From contig JAAESX010000091.1 of NCBI GenBank assembly GCA_024228935.1, positions 186,001-250,000 on the forward strand: a stretch of DNA of 64,000 nt. The letters are read 5' to 3'. The notes beneath the pieces are model-generated. The model was given only the letters and a program-made list of their open reading frames with translations. It was not told the DNA's origin and made no database searches. Made by a program: the position numbers and the translations under genes. Origin of the DNA: Pseudomonadota bacterium. GTDB taxonomy: Bacteria > Myxococcota_A > UBA796 > CAJQPC01. Positions 58,328-64,000 of the stretch are shown here, in pieces (positions within the stretch are counted from its first letter, which is position 1; each line of letters starts with the position of its first letter).

Positions 58328-59833
58328 TTACGTGTCCACGTCACTTGTCAGTTTTCGTAACAAAGTGTTTCGACCTATCCGCAAGAGCCGAGCCGCTTCG
58401 GACCGATTGCCGCCGCAGTGTTCGACCACGTGGTGCACATAGAGGCGCTCCAGCTCGCGCAGGGAAACCAGGGGCGCGCTGAACCGGCCCGGCAGTCCCC
58501 TCGGCGATCGGATCGAGAGCTCGGTTCGGCGCAGGAGGTCGCCCTCGGTGAGGACCACCGCGCTCTCGATGCAGTGCTCGAGCTCGCGCACGTTGCCCGG
58601 CCAGTCGTGGGCATGGAGAGCCGCTCGTCCGGCCGCGCTGAGGGCCAGATCGGGTCGACCGTGGCGCCGGCTGAACCGGAACAGCATGTGATCGATGAGG
58701 CGATCCAGGTCGGCGGCCCCTCGCTCGCGCAGCGCTGGAAGCCGGACCTCGACGACACGGAGTCGGTAGTACAGGTCCTGCCGGAACCGGCCGGCGTCGA
58801 CCGCCGCTTCCAGGTCGACGTGGGTCGCTCCGACGAAGCGCACATCCGCCTTGATCGGCTGGGTACCGCCGACGCGCAGGAAGTCCCGGTCCTGCAGGAG
58901 CCGGAGCAGGCGGGCCTGCACGTTCAGCGGAAGCTCGCCGATCTCGTCGAGGAACAGGGTGCCTCCCGCGGCCGCGTCGACTTTGCCTCCAGCGGACTCG
59001 CCGGCACCGGTGTAGGCGCCGCGCTCGTGCCCGAAGAGCTCGTTCTCGACCAGCTGCTCGGGCAGGGCAGCGCAGTCGACCTTCACGAACGCCCCCCCTG
59101 ACCGGGCCGAGTTGTCGTGGATGGCTCGAGCGACCAGGCCCTTGCCCGAGCCGCTCTCCCCTCGGATCAGCACGGTGGCGTCGGTCCGAGCCGCCTTCCA
59201 GGTGCGGTCGTAGACGGCGTGCATCGCCGAGCTGTCGCCGACGATGTGGTTGAAGCGGAATGCCAGCGGCTGCCGCTGTCCGGGTCTCAGCTGTCCGGCC
59301 AGGCTCGTCCGGTCGAGCAGGCCACTGACACGGCCGGCCAGCGCGCCCAGGAGCTCGACGTCCTCGTCGGAGAACTCCCCATCGTTCCGGTTCAGGAGCT
59401 GGAGCACCGCGACGACCGTGCCGTCGTGCACGACCGGGACGGCGACCATGTTCCTCGTCTCGTACCCGGTGCGGTCGTCCACGCGGGTGGCGAACCGCCC
59501 GTCTCCCGAAGGCAGCTTGATGGCATGGCCCGTCGAGGCGACCCGACCGGCCACACCCTCGCCGATCCGCAGGCGGATCTCCGCGATCTCGGGCAGGTGG
59601 GCGACCCGACTGACCAGCTCACCTCGGGCGTGGTCCAGCAGGTAGAGCGTGCCTCGGTCGGCCCCCAACTTTGCGGTGACCTCGTCGACGACCCCGCGCA
59701 GGATGTCGTCGAGCGCCACGGCCCGGTCGAGGTCAGTGCTCTCGCCCAGCCACTCGGGCACGGGACCTCCATGTCCCTGCAGTACGCGGGAGACGATGGA
59801 GGAAGCGTACGTGCGGGCTCGGTCGCTGGTCAA
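58328..59833 (-). CDS. GAF domain-containing sigma54-dependent transcriptional activator (EBP) with Fis-type HTH
   Basis: LIRGESGSGKGLVARAIHDNSARSGGAFVKVDCAALPEQLVENELFGHERGAYTGAG...GGTLFLDEIGELPLNVQARLLRLLQ; GGNRSEAARLLRIGRNTLLRKL; TTG start overlaps MBL stop. Confidence 0.9.
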   Translation of the reverse strand: MTSDRARTYASSIVSRVLQGHGGPVPEWLGESTDLDRAVALDDILRGVVDEVTAKLGADRGTLYLLDHARGELVSRVAHLPEIAEIRLRIGEGVAGRVASTGHAIKLPSGDGRFATRVDDRTGYETRNMVAVPVVHDGTVVAVLQLLNRNDGEFSDEDVELLGALAGRVSGLLDRTSLAGQLRPGQRQPLAFRFNHIVGDSSAMHAVYDRTWKAARTDATVLIRGESGSGKGLVARAIHDNSARSGGAFVKVDCAALPEQLVENELFGHERGAYTGAGESAGGKVDAAAGGTLFLDEIGELPLNVQARLLRLLQDRDFLRVGGTQPIKADVRFVGATHVDLEAAVDAGRFRQDLYYRLRVVEVRLPALRERGAADLDRLIDHMLFRFSRRHGRPDLALSAAGRAALHAHDWPGNVRELEHCIESAVVLTEGDLLRRTELSIRSPRGLPGRFSAPLVSLRELERLYVHHVVEHCGGNRSEAARLLRIGRNTLLRKLTSDVDT

Positions 59834-60642
59834 AGCGCCAGCGCGGGGCCCTCGCGCGCGGCGAAGGTTCCGGGTCGCCGGGCCCGCGCATACGCCTCGA
59901 GCACGGCCACGCCGTCGTCGGTCCGGGCCGGGTCGTGGTGGAACAGCGCCAGACGGCCCACCTCGGCACGCTCGGCGACCTCGAGCGCCTCGTCCACGGT
60001 CGAGTGCCCCCAGCCAATCCGCGCCGGCCCGCCGTCCCCCGCGTACTCGGCGGCCGTGTACTGCGCGTCGTGGACCAGCAGATCGGCCCCACGGGCGAGC
60101 TCGACGAGCGCTGGGTCGATCTGCCCCGCGTGCTCGACGTCGGTCGCGAACACCACCGAGGCGCCGTCGGCCTCGACCCGGTACGCCAGGACGCCGCCCG
60201 GGTGCGCCAGGCGCAGCGGCGTGATGCGGAACGGGCCATCCTGGAACGCGCGCCCGGATCGGACCTGGCGCCAGGCGACGCTCGCCGCGAACGCATCCAG
60301 GGTGATCGGGAAGCACGGCGTCGTCATCTGGCCGGCCAGGGCCGCGCGAATCTCGCCCTCGGCCGCCCCCCCGAAGGTCAGGCGGCTGTCCGGATGGAAC
60401 GCCGGCCCGAAGAACGGCACGCCCTGAATGTGATCCCAGTGGACGTGCGTGAACAACACCGTCGCCGTGAGCGGTCGGTACCCCCAGGACTCGCCGAAGG
60501 CGCGAAGCCCGGTCCCGCCATCCAGCAGGAGCACGTGGTCTCCCGACGAGATCGCCAGGCAGGTGGTGTTCCCTCCGGTGCGAAGGGTGTCGCGACCGGC
60601 GACAGGGATGCTGCCTCGGACGCCCCAGAATCGAACATGCAT
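59830..60642 (-). CDS. MBL-fold metallo-hydrolase
   Basis: MHVRFWGVRGSIPVAGRDTLRTGGNTTCLAISSGDHVLLLDGGTGLRAFGE...VLFTHVHWDHIQGVPFF. Confidence 0.9.
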   Translation of the reverse strand: MHVRFWGVRGSIPVAGRDTLRTGGNTTCLAISSGDHVLLLDGGTGLRAFGESWGYRPLTATVLFTHVHWDHIQGVPFFGPAFHPDSRLTFGGAAEGEIRAALAGQMTTPCFPITLDAFAASVAWRQVRSGRAFQDGPFRITPLRLAHPGGVLAYRVEADGASVVFATDVEHAGQIDPALVELARGADLLVHDAQYTAAEYAGDGGPARIGWGHSTVDEALEVAERAEVGRLALFHHDPARTDDGVAVLEAYARARRPGTFAAREGPALAL

Positions 60643-60674
60643 TGGACCTCTCCAGTTGTCTCGGAGTCTCCTTT

Positions 60675-60690
60675 CGCAAGAACGAGGCCA
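60675..60690 (-). promoter_or_regulatory. sigma54 (-24/-12) promoter upstream of MBL/EBP operon
   Basis: Minus strand TGGCCTCGTTCTTGCG, exact GG-N10-GC spacing; 5' UTR carries GGAGAGG SD. Confidence 0.7.
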
Positions 60691-60730
60691 GCCTTCAAGG
60701 GGCTGAAATCGCGTGAAATATTCGGGGCAT

Positions 60731-60760
60731 TGATCCAATCTGGATCAGTTGACCTGATCC
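60731..60760. promoter_or_regulatory. inverted-repeat operator candidate with three TGATCC/GGATCA half-sites
   Basis: TGATCCA-ATC-TGGATCA (60731-60747) and GGATCA-N7-TGATCC (60742-60760). Confidence 0.55.
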
Positions 60761-60794
60761 GAGATGGACCACCGGTTCGCGTTAGGGTGCGGCC

Positions 60795-61412
60795 ATGTCC
60801 GGTCCCGCCCTCTCCGAGCTCGATGCGCTGCTCGAATCGCGCAACACCGCCCCCGACCGCGCCGCACGGGAGACCGTCGACGCCCGCATCCGGGCCCGCT
60901 TCTCCCGGCAGAAGGCCGTGATGATCACGGACATGTCCGGGTTCTCGCGCATCACGCAGGAGGAAGGCATCCTGCACTTCCTCGGCCTGATCAAGCGGAT
61001 GCAGGGGCTGTGCGCCGAGGTGCTGCGGGCCGAAGGCGGGCACCTGGTCAAGGCCGAGGCCGACAACCTGTACGCCACGTTCGACCATCCCGACCACGCC
61101 CTGGCCGCGGCCATCGCGCTGCACGACGCCTGCGCCCGCGACTCTCAGGGCCGTACGGTCAACGACACCATCGGCGTGTCGGTGGGCATGGGCTGGGGCG
61201 AGGTGCTCGACATCGACGGCGAAGACTTCTTCGGCGACCAGGTCAACCTGGCCAGCAAGCTGGGCGAGGACATCGCCTCGGGCGGGGACACGCTTGCGAG
61301 CGCAGCGTTCGTCGAGACGCTGAAAGAACGCCCCGGGTGGTTGTGGGAGAAGCACATCGTGCGCATCTCCAACATCGAGTTCGCCTACTACGCCGGAGCC
61401 CCCACTCGATGA
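60795..61412 (+). CDS. soluble class III adenylate/guanylate cyclase
   Basis: KAVMITDMSGFSRITQEEGILHFLGLIKRMQGLCAEVLRAEGGHLVKAEADNLYATFDHPDHALAAAIALH...VGMGWGEVLDIDGEDFFGDQVNLASKLGED. Confidence 0.88.
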   Translation: MSGPALSELDALLESRNTAPDRAARETVDARIRARFSRQKAVMITDMSGFSRITQEEGILHFLGLIKRMQGLCAEVLRAEGGHLVKAEADNLYATFDHPDHALAAAIALHDACARDSQGRTVNDTIGVSVGMGWGEVLDIDGEDFFGDQVNLASKLGEDIASGGDTLASAAFVETLKERPGWLWEKHIVRISNIEFAYYAGAPTR

Positions 61413-61777
61413 CCGACTACGACACCCTTGGCGGCGAGACCACTCTGCGGGCGATCATCGACGACTTCATCGACCGGGTGTCGGGCGACTTCATCATCGG
61501 GTTCTTCTTCGCCGGACGGGATCTCGACCGCATCAAGGCCAAGGAGTTCGAGCTCGCGAGCTCGCATCTGGGCGGCCCTCATCACTACACGGGCAAGCCG
61601 CTCGGGCGAGCCCACCAGGCCATGCCCATCAACAAGGGGCACCTGCGGAGGCGGCTGGCGTTCCTGCGCACGGTCCTGCGCGACCACGGCGTCGACGAAG
61701 ACGTCAGCGAGCGCTGGGTCAGCCACGACGCGCGGATGGAGGGCCTGATCACCAACGGTCGAGAGTGCGCAGAGTGA
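61409..61777 (+). CDS. truncated hemoglobin (group I-like)
   Basis: MTDYDTLGGETTLRAIIDDFIDRVSGDFIIGFFFAGRDLDRIKAKEFELASSHLGGPHHYTGKPLGRAHQAMPINKGHLRRRLAFLRTVL. Confidence 0.85.
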   Translation: MTDYDTLGGETTLRAIIDDFIDRVSGDFIIGFFFAGRDLDRIKAKEFELASSHLGGPHHYTGKPLGRAHQAMPINKGHLRRRLAFLRTVLRDHGVDEDVSERWVSHDARMEGLITNGRECAE

Positions 61778-62514
61778 GCAGCAAGGGAGAGACCGGTCGG
61801 AAGGACCGAGGCGTCGAGCTGCCGCTGGAGACCGACGAGGACGACGGCACCATCTGGGAGGAGGACGATCTGCTCGTCGATCCCCAGGAGATCCTCGAGC
61901 TCGAGGACGAGGTCGAGGCCACCGTCGCCGAGGACGACCTGGACGACGACGAGGACCTGCTCGAGGCCGACACGGCGCCGGGGCCCGACACGCGCTGGGA
62001 CGAGAAGACCATCGACGCCGACGACTCCTACGAGGACGTCGGCGACTGGGACGACCTGCTCGAGGGCGAGGACGAGACGCCCCTTCCTCCGCTGCCCGAC
62101 GACGAGCCGGACGAGGACGACGACACCGACCCCAGCTGGAGCTCGCTGAGCCCCCCTCTCCTGCCCCCGGCACCCGAAGAGCTGCCCCCCCGGGTCGTCT
62201 CCTGGCGCCCCATCGTCCGCCTGGCGCTGCACGACGGGCTGCGCATCAACGCCATCGCCGACCTGTCCGAGGCCCGCTCCTACCTGTACGGCCACTGGTC
62301 GGACGGCGAGACGGGCCACGTGGAGCTCCAGCTCGACACCGGCCCGCTGAAGCTCGTCCGCGGACAGGCCCAGGACTCGGTCGTGCTCTCCCTGGACATC
62401 GAGGGGCGGCGCGTCGACGCGGTCCTCAACCTGCTCGCCACCGACGGCCCGACCCGGCTCGTCCTGGGTCGGAGCCTGCTCGCACAGCATCGCTTCCTGG
62501 TCGATCCAGCTTGA
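61774..62514 (+). CDS. acidic protein with C-terminal RimB/PF05618-like (retropepsin-fold) domain lacking DTG
   Basis: LHDGLRINAIADLSEARSYLYGHW...GPLKLVRGQAQDSVVLSLDIEGRRVDAVLNLLATDGPTRLVLGRSLLAQHRFLVDPA resembles ...LLGRxxLxxxFLVDP; very acidic N-terminal half. Confidence 0.55.
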   Translation: MSSKGETGRKDRGVELPLETDEDDGTIWEEDDLLVDPQEILELEDEVEATVAEDDLDDDEDLLEADTAPGPDTRWDEKTIDADDSYEDVGDWDDLLEGEDETPLPPLPDDEPDEDDDTDPSWSSLSPPLLPPAPEELPPRVVSWRPIVRLALHDGLRINAIADLSEARSYLYGHWSDGETGHVELQLDTGPLKLVRGQAQDSVVLSLDIEGRRVDAVLNLLATDGPTRLVLGRSLLAQHRFLVDPA

Positions 62515-64000
62515 AGCTCCTCGCACGGTTCGGGCGGAGGTACGCCCTCCCCTACCTGCCCTGGTATGCGGGCGGGTTCGTCTTCCTGGCGCTGACCAAC
62601 TGGCTGGCGGTCCAGATCCCCGTGCACATGGCCGCGGCGATCGACGCCATGGGCCTCGACCCCGACGCGGTCCGCCACGAGGCGCTCCTCATCGCGCTGA
62701 TGGGCCTGGCGGTCATCGCCGTGCGCACGGGCTCGCGCGTGCTGTTCTTCACGCCCGGGCGGCTGGTCGAGTTCCACCTGAAGAACGACCTCTTCGCCCA
62801 GCTCACGAAGCTCCAGCCGGCCGTCTATGCGCGCCTGGAGACCGGCGACATCGTGAGCCGGGCGTCGAACGACGTGGCGTTCCTGCGGGCGCTGGTGGGC
62901 TTCGGCACGCTCCAGATCTGCAACGTCACCCTCGCTCTCCTTCTGACCGGCGGCGAGATGGTGTCGCTCTCGCCGACGCTCACGCTGTACGTCACGGCGC
63001 CCATCCTCGTCGGGATGCTCATCCTGCAGGTGGGCATCTTCAACATGCACTCGCTGGTGCGGACCGCACAGGTGCAGCTGGCCGACCTGTCCGACCACGT
63101 CCTGAGCAGCCTTCAGGGCATCGGCACCATCCAGGGGTTCACCGCCGAGGACGCGTTCATCCAGCGGATGGACGACCGCAACCGCGCGTACATGGACACC
63201 AACGTCAAGCTGTCCATCATCCGCAGCCTCATCTTCCCGCTGCTGGCGATGGCCGGCGGGATCGGGCTCTGGGCGCTGCTCGAGTACGGCGGCCCGATGG
63301 CTGTCCGGGGCGAGGTCTCCGTCGGCGAGCTGGTCGCGTTCATCACGTTCATCGCGTACCTGCTCTGGCCGCTCATGAGCCTCGGCTGGCTCGTCTCCGT
63401 CTTCCAGCGCGGTCTGATCAGCCTCGAGCGGATCGACGAGCTGATGTACGCCACGCCGGATCGACCCGACCTGCCGCACCCCGTCACACCGGGCGTCGGC
63501 GCCCCTGGGCTGGCCATCCGCGGCCTGACCTACCGGTACGGCGAGGACGACGAGGAGCCCGCGCTCAAGGACCTGGATCTGGACATCGAGGCGGGCACGG
63601 TCGTCGGCATCTACGGCCAGACCGGCTCGGGCAAGTCGACGCTCCTGCGGCTCCTCATGCGCACGCGGAACCCTCCCGAGGGGACCATCGAGGTCGACGG
63701 CGTGGACCTGCGCAAGCTCGACCTCGACGCCTGGCGACGCAAGCTGGCGGTGGCTTCCCAGGTCCCGTTCCTCTTCTCCGACAGCATCCGCGACAACATC
63801 GCGATGGGCGGCTCGGACCCGGTCGAGCCGAGCGTCGAGCTGGCGGCGCTCAGCGGGGACGTCGAGCACCTGCCGGACGCGCTGGACACCATCGTCGGCG
63901 AGCGCGGCATCATGCTCTCGGGCGGCCAGAGGCAGCGGACAGCCCTGGCTCGGGCGCTGTACCGCGACTACGACGTGCTGGTCCTGGACGACGTGCTCTC
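62511..64000 (+). CDS. ABC transporter, fused permease/ATP-binding exporter (truncated by window end)
   Basis: TTG start overlapping previous stop; GIYGQTGSGKSTLLRLLMR Walker A, GIMLSGGQRQRTALARALYRDYDVLVLDDVL. Confidence 0.9.
   Translation, partial: MKLLARFGRRYALPYLPWYAGGFVFLALTNWLAVQIPVHMAAAIDAMGLDPDAVRHEALLIALMGLAVIAVRTGSRVLFFTPGRLVEFHLKNDLFAQLTKLQPAVYARLETGDIVSRASNDVAFLRALVGFGTLQICNVTLALLLTGGEMVSLSPTLTLYVTAPILVGMLILQVGIFNMHSLVRTAQVQLADLSDHVLSSLQGIGTIQGFTAEDAFIQRMDDRNRAYMDTNVKLSIIRSLIFPLLAMAGGIGLWALLEYGGPMAVRGEVSVGELVAFITFIAYLLWPLMSLGWLVSVFQRGLISLERIDELMYATPDRPDLPHPVTPGVGAPGLAIRGLTYRYGEDDEEPALKDLDLDIEAGTVVGIYGQTGSGKSTLLRLLMRTRNPPEGTIEVDGVDLRKLDLDAWRRKLAVASQVPFLFSDSIRDNIAMGGSDPVEPSVELAALSGDVEHLPDALDTIVGERGIMLSGGQRQRTALARALYRDYDVLVLDDVL

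Overview
High-GC, gene-dense window from a bacterium, probably Myxococcota-like because the microcompartment proteins closely resemble my recollection of Haliangium ochraceum shell proteins. I called about 66 protein genes. No rRNA, tRNA, CRISPR array or IS element was recognised. The centrepiece is a compact bacterial microcompartment (BMC) operon on the minus strand (about 18.86-22.66 kb): BMC-T, BMC-H, BMC-P, CoA-acylating aldehyde dehydrogenase, BMC-T, BMC-P, BMC-P. A class II aldolase about 8.4 kb away (9.7-10.5 kb) ends in a linker plus a short amphipathic tail that looks like an encapsulation peptide. It is therefore a candidate satellite signature enzyme. Other notable items: an aminotransferase/LuxE/LuxC cassette (possible carboxylate-to-amine route); a cyclase/truncated globin/degenerate RimB-like protein/ABC exporter operon with stop-start overlaps; a sigma54 promoter and inverted-repeat operator in front of an MBL/EBP/Flp operon; degenerate paralogs of PilT, Hsp33 and polyprenyl synthase; an ABC substrate-binding protein fused to OmpA; a C-run frameshift in a cytochrome c peroxidase-like gene; recurring TANNNT boxes 5-8 nt before start codons (leaderless mRNAs); and a set of lipoproteins with extremely short signal peptides. 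All family assignments are by eye from motifs; no database search was run.
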